From contig JAUWNS010000058.1 in assembly GCA_030612485.1 (NCBI GenBank), positions 1 to 12,691 of the forward strand: 12,691 bases of DNA, in the 5' to 3' direction. Below, one piece after another: positions 6,933 through 12,691 of the stretch. The notes beneath the pieces were generated by a model. It worked only from the letters and a program-made list of their open reading frames with translations, had not been told where the DNA came from and searched no databases. The translations under genes and the position numbers were made by a program. The first letter of the stretch is position 1. Each line of letters begins with the position of its first letter. Origin of the DNA: Candidatus Bipolaricaulota bacterium (GTDB lineage: Bacteria > Bipolaricaulota > Bipolaricaulia > UBA7950 > UBA9294).

Positions 6933-8642
6933 CTACATCTCCGGTGCGAAGTTTTGTAAGGTCGAACCGCCGACAAACTCGCGCAGAATCGAGTTTCCTG
7001 GGATGTTCCCGATGGGATACGTCTCGAACCACCCGAGGAAGGCCAGCAAGCGCTCGGCCTCGATCCTCAATCGTGTTCGTTTGACCTGCAGAAGAAGTGG
7101 TTCGACGAGGGGCTTCAAGATAGCCAACTCATAGACGAGCGCGGAGTTGAACATCACATCGGCCTGCTCCTGGTAGGGAAAGATGTTCTGTTTCTCCCCG
7201 CAACGCACGTTCTCCCACATCGCCAGGGTTCCCTCCGCGTCGTAGCCACGATAGACAGCGTCGCGCACGATGCGGCGGATAAGGCGCGTATCTGTGGTCG
7301 GGATGCGGTTATGGCGATCCAGGTTGAGCTGCGTCAGCGCAGAGACGAAGATACGGTAGATCATCTCCCTGGGGAAACCTTCCAGAAGGTGTGGGTTCAG
7401 GCCATGGATTCCCTCCACGATCAGAATCTGATCCGGCCTTAGCTTGATTGTCGGGCCGGCCACGCGCTTCCCACTCTTAAAGTCGTAATGAGGAAGCTTC
7501 ACTTCCTTCCCATGCAGGAGGTCGCGCAGTTGCTCCTCGAAGAACGGAAGATCGAGCGCAGCAAAGGAATCGAAGTCGATCTCCTCTCCCTCTTGCATAA
7601 GTTGGTTCCGTGGGAGGAAGTACTCATCCATTGCCAGTGGATAGGGGTGGATTCCGTTTGCGAGAAGCTGCACCGCAAGGCGCTTGGAGAAGGTCGTCTT
7701 TCCCGAAGAGGAGGGGCCGGCAATGAAGACGATCCGGTGATCCTCGTCATGACGATCGGCAAGAACAGTTGCAATCTCCGCGATTCGTCGTTCGTGCAGT
7801 GCCTCGGAGACGAGGATAACTTCTTCGATCCGTCGCGAGCGCACGGCCTCGTTGAGGGAGCTCACATCGCGAACTCTCACCACATTGAGCCATTTACCGT
7901 ATTCGCTGAACACCTCGCGCAGCGCTGTGAACCGTTGTGAGGGAAGAAGGCGCGTTGTGTTCTCTCGCCGTGGGAACCGAAGGATGAACCCATCGGAGAA
8001 GGGCTCTAGAGTAAAGGTTTTTAGGTACCTGGTCGATGGAACCATATACCCGTAGAAGTAGTCAAGAAATCCATTCAGGGAATAGAGGTGAATGTGGTCC
8101 TCGGTTAAGTTCCTCAGTAGATTCACCTTCCCCGTCTCTTTCCGCGCCAGGAAGTTCTTCGCAGCCTCTTCAACGGAGAGGCGGAGCCGTTCGATCGGGA
8201 GGTCCTTGGCAACCATCGCCCGCATCCTCTCCTTGATCTTCGCCAACTCCTCCGAGGTGAACGGGTGCCGCCCTTCTATATGGCAGAAGTAACCTCCGTG
8301 AGGGACGGAATAATCGATGAATAGAGGGACGCCCGGGAAGAGCTCGTGAGTCGCCACGATCAACAAAAAAGAGAGGCTGCGGCAGTAGATCCTCATTCCA
8401 TCAGAATCGGCAAGAAAGACAGGCTCCACCGTCACATCATTCCCTACCGGCCAGGCGAGCTCACGCAGTTCCCCTTGCACGATCGCCGCAACGGGAGGGT
8501 TCTCCGCATCGTTGCACGCAACGCGAAAGAACTCGCAAAGCGGGGTGTTCCGCTGTCCTTCGAAGACACGCCCATCGGATAGACTCACTTGAATGGTCTC
8601 ACGGGCGCGCACGGACTTAATCTGTGGATGTCGTTCACTCAT
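6933..8642 (-). CDS. TGS/ThrRS-like domain fused to uridine-kinase-like P-loop kinase
   Basis: This 569-residue protein joins domains usually seen apart. The N-terminus (about 1-75) resembles a TGS domain (IQVSLSDGRVFEG). A segment at about 115-160 (HGGYFCHIEGRHPFTSEELA, then VAKDLPIERLRLSVEEA) resembles the second additional domain of threonyl- and alanyl-tRNA synthetases. The C-terminal half is a phosphoribulokinase/uridine-kinase fold: Walker A GPSSSGKTTFS (309-319), substrate motif MDEYFLPRN (338-346), VEGIHGLNP (409-417) and lid arginines in RLIRRIVRDAVYRGY (453-467). Proteins of this architecture, about 550 residues, are known in Thermotogae, Clostridia and other anaerobes and are annotated as uridine or nucleoside kinases. 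The substrate here is not determined. No aminoacylation domain is present. ATG at 8642 follows AGAGGA at good spacing. It has its own promoter. Confidence 0.87.
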   Translation of the reverse strand: MSERHPQIKSVRARETIQVSLSDGRVFEGQRNTPLCEFFRVACNDAENPPVAAIVQGELRELAWPVGNDVTVEPVFLADSDGMRIYCRSLSFLLIVATHELFPGVPLFIDYSVPHGGYFCHIEGRHPFTSEELAKIKERMRAMVAKDLPIERLRLSVEEAAKNFLARKETGKVNLLRNLTEDHIHLYSLNGFLDYFYGYMVPSTRYLKTFTLEPFSDGFILRFPRRENTTRLLPSQRFTALREVFSEYGKWLNVVRVRDVSSLNEAVRSRRIEEVILVSEALHERRIAEIATVLADRHDEDHRIVFIAGPSSSGKTTFSKRLAVQLLANGIHPYPLAMDEYFLPRNQLMQEGEEIDFDSFAALDLPFFEEQLRDLLHGKEVKLPHYDFKSGKRVAGPTIKLRPDQILIVEGIHGLNPHLLEGFPREMIYRIFVSALTQLNLDRHNRIPTTDTRLIRRIVRDAVYRGYDAEGTLAMWENVRCGEKQNIFPYQEQADVMFNSALVYELAILKPLVEPLLLQVKRTRLRIEAERLLAFLGWFETYPIGNIPGNSILREFVGGSTLQNFAPEM

Positions 8643-8671
8643 GGTGATTCCTCTCTTTCCAAAGGGTCATC

Positions 8672-8700
8672 ACTCTATCCTTTCAAGCTAGGGGTGTCAA
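8672..8700 (-). promoter_or_regulatory. Promoter of the TGS-kinase gene
   Basis: On the minus strand a perfect -35 TTGACA (8695-8700) and -10 TAGAGT (8672-8677) lie 17 bp apart. The inferred start is near 8665, about 20 bases upstream of the ATG, leaving room for the AGAGGA ribosome-binding site. It lies in the 94 bp gap after the deacetylase gene, so the kinase gene can be transcribed independently. Confidence 0.72.
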
Positions 8701-8736
8701 GAAGGAGGCAGGAAATTACTCATCGCTCATTAATTG

Positions 8737-9858
8737 TTATCCCTCAATCAACGGAAAGACGGTCTCCTTGAGCGAGCAAAGGGTGCGGTCGAGTTCGTCC
8801 AGCACGCGGCCAGGAGAGGGACCACCGCCCACCTTCTTCCCTCGTAGGCTGCTCACTCTTATCCCATAACGGGTTGCCTTCTCTTGCCATTCGGAAGGAA
8901 TCCCATCCGGCAAGGTCAGATCGTTCATCCGTGCCCAGGCAAGGGTCCACGCGCACGCCACGTTCTCCACAGCATATCCTCCCCCACCGAGGGCAAGCCA
9001 TGGTATGTGCAATGCGCGCAGGCGCTTAATGTATCGCTCAAACATAGAGAGGCTCATGCTTAAGTTTGCAACCCGGTCGCCAAATAAGGCATCGGCACCA
9101 AGTTGGGTCACCAAAATATCCGGGGCATAGGAGTCGAGGGCTTGGAAGACAATCTCGTCGAAGACACGTTCGAACGCGTCATCCCGTGCTCCTGGGGATA
9201 GAGGAACGTTCAGCGCGTAGCCACGCCCTTCCCCCTGTCCGATCTCACCAACAAATCCACTCCCCGGGAAGATCGTATGCCCATCCTGATGGACTGAGAG
9301 GGTAAGAACCTGATCGGTCTTGTAGAAGGCGTGTTGCACCCCATCGCCGTGGTGGGCATCAATGTCTACGTATGCCACGCGCTTCCCCGCCTCTACCAAG
9401 GGGACGATCGCCAGCACGACGTCGTTGATGTGGCAAAAGCCCGAGGCGCGGGAGGGCATGGCATGATGCAGCCCGCCGGCAATGTTGAACGCGATCTCGG
9501 CTCGGCCGGCGAGGACCTCCTTCGCACAGTCGATCGACGACCCAGCGACGAGGGTTCCCCACTCATAGACGCCGGGGAAGACCGGATTATCCCCGGTCCC
9601 TAGGCTGTGTGAGAACAGATTCGGGACCCACATGCCACTGTCGGCAAGGCGCAGGACCTCGATATACGCATCCGTGTGGAAACGTGACACCTCTTCATCG
9701 GTAGCCATTCGCGGCTTCAAGATACGAACTGCTTCCTCTTCGACGAGGCCGTAGGCCTCCATCAGTTCGTAAGTCAATCCGAGGCGGTAGGTTTTGAACG
9801 GATGCAACGGGCCAAAGTCAAACCGCAACAGTGTACGTGGGTCGATCAGACAGTTCAT
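8737..9858 (-). CDS. acuC: AcuC-like class I deacetylase (histone deacetylase superfamily)
   Basis: This 373-residue zinc hydrolase of the arginase/deacetylase superfamily most resembles AcuC, which removes acetyl groups from lysines of proteins such as acetyl-CoA synthetase. Catalytic elements are all present: the His pair in GGLHHAMPS (131-132), zinc ligands Asp167 and His169 in DIDAHHGDGVQ, the third ligand Asp256 in QLGADAL, and the transition-state tyrosine Tyr295 in GGGGYA. SRASGFCHINDVVLAI (136-151) is also typical. There is no signal peptide, so it is cytoplasmic. ATG at 9858 is preceded by GGAGG about 12 bases upstream. No acuA or acuB partner is adjacent. Polyamine or other amide deacetylases of the same superfamily remain possible. 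Confidence 0.88.
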   Translation of the reverse strand: MNCLIDPRTLLRFDFGPLHPFKTYRLGLTYELMEAYGLVEEEAVRILKPRMATDEEVSRFHTDAYIEVLRLADSGMWVPNLFSHSLGTGDNPVFPGVYEWGTLVAGSSIDCAKEVLAGRAEIAFNIAGGLHHAMPSRASGFCHINDVVLAIVPLVEAGKRVAYVDIDAHHGDGVQHAFYKTDQVLTLSVHQDGHTIFPGSGFVGEIGQGEGRGYALNVPLSPGARDDAFERVFDEIVFQALDSYAPDILVTQLGADALFGDRVANLSMSLSMFERYIKRLRALHIPWLALGGGGYAVENVACAWTLAWARMNDLTLPDGIPSEWQEKATRYGIRVSSLRGKKVGGGPSPGRVLDELDRTLCSLKETVFPLIEG

Positions 9859-9887
9859 CGTAGATGGCTCCCTCCTTCACACCGGGA

Positions 9888-9916
9888 ATCATATCTCCCT
9901 CAAGGCTGCACGGCAA
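9888..9916 (-). promoter_or_regulatory. Candidate promoter of the deacetylase gene
   Basis: On the minus strand TTGCCG (9911-9916) and TATGAT (9888-9893) are 17 bp apart, about 30 bp upstream of the start codon. The -10 matches the sigma-70 consensus at five of six positions and the -35 at four of six. The spacing equals that of the other promoters in the window, which supports it. Confidence 0.5.
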
Positions 9917-9937
9917 CGCAAGGGAACAGAACCTTTC

Positions 9938-9964
9938 ACCGCTAAGGACGCGGAGCACGCAGAG
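9938..9964 (+). repeat. Dispersed intergenic repeat, B arm, copy 2
   Basis: ACCGCTAAGG followed by ACGCGGAGCACGCAGAG matches the minus strand of 6304-6330 at 24 of 27 positions. It faces the ACCGCAGAGAGCGC end of the inverted A arm near 10140-10155, reproducing the A-to-B layout of the other locus in opposite orientation but with a longer interior. Confidence 0.75.
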
Positions 9965-9977
9965 AAGGGCAGGGTTG

Positions 9978-10041
9978 TGATTGAGCGAGTGAGTGAGTGA
10001 ATGATTGAACCATTGAGTGATTGAGCCATTGAGTGATTGAA
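9978..10041 (+). repeat. Low-complexity GAGTGA/GATTGA tract with 16 bp tandem units
   Basis: GAGTGAGTGAGTGA (9987-10000) is a period-4 run. It is followed by two tandem 16 bp units, CCATTGAGTGATTGAG (10010-10025) and CCATTGAGTGATTGAA (10026-10041), differing only at the last base. Related degenerate sequence occurs inverted at 146-180 and at about 10098-10137. The function is unknown; slipped-strand expansion is a plausible origin. Confidence 0.7.
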
Positions 10042-10134
10042 CGGTTCCTTACATCAGTAGCCCTTCCATCTTTTTCTACTAAGTTATCTTCCATCTTTTC
10101 AATCTCCCGATCCTCCGATCACTCAATCATTCAA

Positions 10135-10205
10135 TTCCTCAGCGCTCTCTGCGGTAAAATGGTTGAAACTAGGGTGAGCTTGGCAAGCAGTAGAAAATGT
10201 TCACG
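10135..10205 (-). repeat. Dispersed intergenic repeat, A arm, copy 2 (inverted)
   Basis: The minus strand reads CGTGAACATTTTCTACTGCT (10205-10186), then ACCCTAGTTTCAACCATTTT followed by ACCGCAGAGAGCGC, matching copy 1 at 6196-6264 with small insertions and deletions between blocks. Weaker similarity may continue past the end of the lipoprotein gene (to about 10216). Confidence 0.8.
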
Positions 10206-10213
10206 CGACAGGC

Positions 10214-11227
10214 TCAGAAGTCCCACTGCTCCTTGATCGCGTCCGGTCCGATTCCCCATGGGTCGCACCCCAGGGGAAGATACCCGCTGTACAGCGGATC
10301 GGCTGCTGTCTCCGCTATGGCGAAGAGCTCCCCCGAAATCTCGTAGATTCCAGAGATCGTCCCCGGCGGACAGTCCCCACCAACGCTGGTCACAGAAGGG
10401 ATCGGAACGAGCGCTAGTACATGATCGGGAAGGTCGTCGCCATCGCTATCGACAAAGGCCATCGACACGGAAATCTGCAGTGCCCGCAGAAGACTTACGT
10501 AGAGGATCGTCGTATCCTCGCAATCGCCAACTCGATCGACCAGGGTCTCCAACGGGTAGAGAGGATACTCAAACCCGGGTCGGTCGAGCGCGTAGGTGAT
10601 TCCTCCTTGGACAAAGGAGAGAGCATACTGCGCAAAGGCAATATCATCTCCGGCGACTCTCTCACGCAATGCGTGCGCCACGTCTTCGACGGTCGGGTCA
10701 TCCCGCGGCTCCAATACATAGTCATCGTAGTCAGAGGTTCCAATGAGCGGGGGGCGCAGCTGATCGTGATACACCTGATAGAGGTGTTGCGGAAGGAGAA
10801 CCTCCATGGATTGAGGGGCGCTCTCGTATTCCCATTCGTAGCGGCAGAGAATCCATCCATCGGGAACGGCGTGCACGGTCACTGTACCACTCGCCTTCCC
10901 GCTTTCCCCGCGGTTATCGTGGACGATGAGTTCGATCGGATGGCTCCCCGGAGAGGAGTAGGTGTGCAAGATAATGCCGCCCGATCCGGTCGTTCCATCG
11001 CCGAAATTCCACTCGTAATCGATGATCCGTCCGTCCGGATCGGTCGACTTGCTCGCGTCGAACAGAACTTCGAGAGGGGCATAACTGTAGCCGCGCACCG
11101 CGAGCGCTGTGAAGCCTGCCGTCGGCGGAATGTTCGTCCCCGGCTGCAGACAGCCACCTAAGAAGAGGATTACCCCAAGAATCAGTAGAAACTGTACCAA
11201 CCTATTTCCCTGCGCTTCTTTCACCAT
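10214..11227 (-). CDS. Lipoprotein with PKD domain and transglutaminase-like domain
   Basis: This 337-residue protein starts with a lipoprotein signal: a hydrophobic stretch (FLLILGVILFLGG) followed by the lipobox LGGC with Cys26 as the lipidation site, so it should be exported and membrane-anchored. A PKD-type beta-sandwich follows (about 33-120; YEWNFGDGTTGSGG at 71-84, then HTYSSPGSHPIELIV). The C-terminal part resembles transglutaminase-like cysteine enzymes: YPLETLVDRVGDCEDTTILY (224-243) with Cys236, DHVLAL with His269, and Asp310 as a possible third residue. DSDGDDLPD (260-268) resembles a calcium-binding loop. Its substrate is unknown; surface protein or peptidoglycan processing is only a guess. 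The ATG at 11227 lacks a Shine-Dalgarno and lies nine bases from the -10, and a longer TTG start at 11236 would overlap that -10. Confidence 0.78.
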   Translation of the reverse strand: MVKEAQGNRLVQFLLILGVILFLGGCLQPGTNIPPTAGFTALAVRGYSYAPLEVLFDASKSTDPDGRIIDYEWNFGDGTTGSGGIILHTYSSPGSHPIELIVHDNRGESGKASGTVTVHAVPDGWILCRYEWEYESAPQSMEVLLPQHLYQVYHDQLRPPLIGTSDYDDYVLEPRDDPTVEDVAHALRERVAGDDIAFAQYALSFVQGGITYALDRPGFEYPLYPLETLVDRVGDCEDTTILYVSLLRALQISVSMAFVDSDGDDLPDHVLALVPIPSVTSVGGDCPPGTISGIYEISGELFAIAETAADPLYSGYLPLGCDPWGIGPDAIKEQWDF

Positions 11228-11236
11228 GAAGACCAA

Positions 11237-11265
11237 ATTCTAGACGAGAGAGGGAGGCGGTTCAA
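11237..11265 (-). promoter_or_regulatory. Promoter of the lipoprotein gene (near-leaderless)
   Basis: On the minus strand TTGAAC (11260-11265) and TAGAAT (11237-11242) are 17 bp apart. Transcription should start near 11230, about three bases before the ATG at 11227, so the mRNA would have almost no leader. This agrees with the absence of a ribosome-binding site. Confidence 0.55.
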
Positions 11266-11311
11266 TGGGGAATTAGTGCCGTTGCTATCGATATTTTGGC
11301 AATCGTGCTCG

Positions 11312-11340
11312 TTGACCACGAATGATATCTGTGCTACTAT
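11312..11340 (+). promoter_or_regulatory. Promoter of trkA-trkH
   Basis: TTGACC (11312-11317) and TACTAT (11335-11340) are 17 bp apart, followed by GGGAGGGA six bases before the trkA ATG. It lies back to back with the lipoprotein promoter in a 139 bp divergent spacer. Confidence 0.7.
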
Positions 11341-11366
11341 AGCCTTTTGTCTGGGAGGGATCTACT

Positions 11367-12029
11367 ATGTTTATAATAGTCGTAGGAGCGGGGAGCATCG
11401 GGTCGAGCCTGATCGATATCGCCACCAAGGAGAAGAACAACGTGGTGGTGATCGAGGCAAATGAAGCACGAGCAAAGGAGATCAGCAATAAGTACGATAT
11501 CACAGTCCTAAACGGGAACGGCACCCTGGTGGAGACCGTGCGCGAGGCCGGTTCAGAGCGAGCCGATGCCCTCATCGCCACGACCAGCGACGACGCGGTC
11601 AACCTGATGGTCGTCTCCATCGCCGAGATATTGAAGATCCCCTCCATCGTCTCCGTGGTGAACGACCGGGAACACTCGGAGTTCTTCCGCCGGCTTGGGA
11701 TAAATGTGTTGGAGAACCCGGAGGACGTCGTTGCTAACCACCTCTACACCGCGGTACGCCGCCTCAAGGTCAAGGACTTCACTATCCTCTCACAGGGGGA
11801 CCAGATCTTCCGCCTTGTGGTGAACGAGGGGTCGCCGCTCGTTGGGCGATCACTCGCGGATAGCGCCAGTCGCGGTACTATTCCCACCGGACTCCTGGTG
11901 ATCGCGATCGAACATGACGGGAAGAAGGAAATCCCCACACCGGAGACGGTCATCACGGCAAATGAGGTGCTCACGTTCTTCTCGCTCGAACGAGTGAGCG
12001 ATGACCTAATAGAGAAACTCACCGGATGA
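11367..12029 (+). CDS. trkA: Trk/Ktr potassium uptake system, NAD-binding regulatory subunit
   Basis: This 220-residue protein has one RCK module, the single-repeat size of KtrA/CeoB-type proteins rather than the double-length E. coli TrkA. The N-terminal Rossmann fold shows FIIVVGAGSIGSSL (2-15) with GAGSIG, Glu30 at the end of the second strand, and DALIATTSDDAVNLMVV (67-83). The C-terminal RCK_C part starts near 135 (VKDFTILSQGDQIFRLVV) and includes EGSPLVGRSLAD. Such subunits form rings on the cytoplasmic face of the TrkH/KtrB pore and gate potassium flow in response to nucleotides. The start at 11367 has GGGAGGGA six bases upstream. Its stop overlaps the trkH start (ATGA). Confidence 0.93.
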   Translation: MFIIVVGAGSIGSSLIDIATKEKNNVVVIEANEARAKEISNKYDITVLNGNGTLVETVREAGSERADALIATTSDDAVNLMVVSIAEILKIPSIVSVVNDREHSEFFRRLGINVLENPEDVVANHLYTAVRRLKVKDFTILSQGDQIFRLVVNEGSPLVGRSLADSASRGTIPTGLLVIAIEHDGKKEIPTPETVITANEVLTFFSLERVSDDLIEKLTG

Positions 12030-12691
12030 TCGCAGAGACCCTTCGCCCAAGCTCGGACCTACGAATCATCCTGCGTGACCTCGGCCTCCTCGTCCCCATA
12101 GTCGGGGCGATGGCCCTCCTCTCCCTGGTCGTACCGGTCATCTTTCACGAACCTTATGCGCTCCTCCCGCTTATTATCACCGCTCTTGCCTCGTTCGCCC
12201 TAGGAGCCGGCCTCTACTTTCCGTTTCGCGATGCCGGAGAGACCAAGCTGAAACACGGGATGATCATTGCTGCCTTCGGTTGGCTCCTCGTTGCCACGCT
12301 GGGATCGCTCCCGTTCGTCCTGACCGCGTTCTTCGCGCAGAGGTATGGGTTCGACTCACCGACCCTCCTCTACTTCAAGGATCCGTTGAGCGCCTTCTTC
12401 GAGTCGGTCTCCGGCTATACCGGGACCGGACTGACCATGGCCGCCCGTGCGGACCTCTTACCGAAGACCCTCCAGTGGTGGCGTAGCTTCATCGAGTGGA
12501 TCGGGGGGATGGGGGTGATCGTTCTCATGCTCACCATCCTCGCTGGCCCGCAGCCGGGGGCAGGGAACTACAGCCTGTACTACGCCGAGGCGCGGGGAGA
12601 GAAGATCCACCCGAGCATCGTCTCTACACTGCGCACCATGTGGTGGATCTTCCTTCTGTACACCTTTGTCAGCATCGTCATCCTGTGGGGT
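12026..12691 (+). CDS. trkH: Trk/Ktr potassium transporter membrane subunit (N-terminal part)
   Basis: The frame opens with ATG at 12026, overlapping the trkA stop by four bases, and stays open to the window edge (222 codons visible; usual length about 450-500). It is strongly hydrophobic: transmembrane helices occur around LGLLVPIVGAMALLSLVVPV, PLIITALASFALGAGLYF and MIIAAFGWLLVATLGSLPF. A first pore loop follows, FFESVSGYTGTGLTM, with the selectivity-filter glycine in a context typical of TrkH/KtrB, then WWRSFIEWIGGMGVIVLML. This subunit forms the K+ permeation path in the inner membrane and works with the preceding TrkA protein. The remaining three pore repeats lie outside the window. Confidence 0.93.
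   Translation, partial: MIAETLRPSSDLRIILRDLGLLVPIVGAMALLSLVVPVIFHEPYALLPLIITALASFALGAGLYFPFRDAGETKLKHGMIIAAFGWLLVATLGSLPFVLTAFFAQRYGFDSPTLLYFKDPLSAFFESVSGYTGTGLTMAARADLLPKTLQWWRSFIEWIGGMGVIVLMLTILAGPQPGAGNYSLYYAEARGEKIHPSIVSTLRTMWWIFLLYTFVSIVILWG

Larger units (their letters stand above)
9859..10213. other. Repeat-rich spacer between deacetylase and lipoprotein genes
   Basis: This 355 bp stretch has no gene I accept. It contains the candidate deacetylase promoter, a B-arm repeat (9938-9964), GAGTGA/GATTGA low-complexity sequence (9978-10041), a 12 bp direct repeat CTTCCATCTTTT at 10063-10074 and 10088-10099, and an inverted A-arm repeat (10135-10205) ending just before the lipoprotein stop codon. 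Confidence 0.6.

Noticed and set aside
9794..10000. Plus-strand 68-residue frame across the acuC start region
   Set aside because: It runs antisense to acuC and then translates the repeat as FTAKDAEHAEKG. Repeat-derived and spurious.
9978..10041. Possible CRISPR array or origin iterons in the GATTGA tract
   Set aside because: The units are tandem without unique spacers, only two 16 bp copies are near-perfect, and there are no cas or replication-initiator genes nearby.
6196..10205. Block between inverted repeats as a transposon or genomic island
   Set aside because: No transposase, integrase or resolvase lies between the repeats, and the enclosed genes look chromosomal in composition. The repeats themselves are kept as a finding.
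10421..11161. Plus-strand 246-residue open frame opposite the lipoprotein gene
   Set aside because: It is antisense to a gene with a clear lipobox, PKD domain and transglutaminase-like motif. The 246-residue product has no recognisable domain or ribosome-binding site.
1..12691. tRNA, rRNA or riboswitch genes
   Set aside because: I saw no cloverleaf-like segments, ribosomal RNA signatures or recognisable riboswitch cores in the intergenic spaces. A covariance-model scan would be needed to exclude small RNAs.

Overview
The window looks like part of a chromosome from a free-living bacterium with moderate to high GC and densely packed genes. I see no phage, plasmid or insertion-sequence genes. 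Its mix of genes includes RarA, exonuclease VII, an AcuC-type deacetylase, a TGS-domain uridine-kinase-like fusion, Trk/Ktr potassium uptake and tandem AMP-forming ligases, and its intergenic spaces carry 'GCGGAGCACGCAGAG'-type repeats. That combination suggests a deep-branching or uncultured, probably anaerobic lineage. Bipolaricaulota (Acetothermia) is one guess from general impression; the window holds no marker that settles taxonomy.

Layout. (1) Positions 1-475, plus strand: the last 38 residues of a RarA-like ATPase, then a complete acylphosphatase. (2) Positions 481-6123, minus strand: a compact five-gene cluster read as xseA, xseB, trxB, acyl-CoA-ligase-like 1, acyl-CoA-ligase-like 2. 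Its genes overlap or lie within 12 bp, so it is probably one transcript joining DNA repair, thiol redox and acyl activation. It converges on acylphosphatase with only 5 bp between stop codons. (3) Positions 6124-6635: about 500 bp with no gene I accept, holding dispersed repeats and a hairpin terminator. (4) Positions 6636-9858, minus strand: a 56-residue ribbon-helix-helix protein, a TGS/kinase fusion and an AcuC-like deacetylase, each with its own recognisable promoter. (5) Positions 9859-10213: a second repeat-rich spacer. (6) Positions 10214-11227, minus strand: a lipoprotein with a PKD domain and a transglutaminase-like domain. (7) Positions 11367-12691, plus strand: trkA followed by trkH (overlapping by ATGA), the latter cut by the window end.

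Regulatory signals are unusually readable. Four promoters show a -35 and -10 pair separated by exactly 17 bp (RHH gene, kinase fusion, trkA, lipoprotein), and the deacetylase gene has a weaker fifth. The lipoprotein promoter sits so close to the start codon that its mRNA should be almost leaderless. The RHH promoter shows that the true protein is 56 residues, not the longer open frame.

The points most worth a second look are: (a) a composite repeat present twice in inverted orientation, bracketing the RHH-kinase-deacetylase block; (b) both tandem AMP-forming ligases carry aspartate where the family has its catalytic, acetylatable A10 lysine, in a window that also encodes an AcuC-type lysine deacetylase; (c) a thioredoxin reductase lacking the usual NADPH-recognition motif. 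I found no convincing wholly new multi-gene system.
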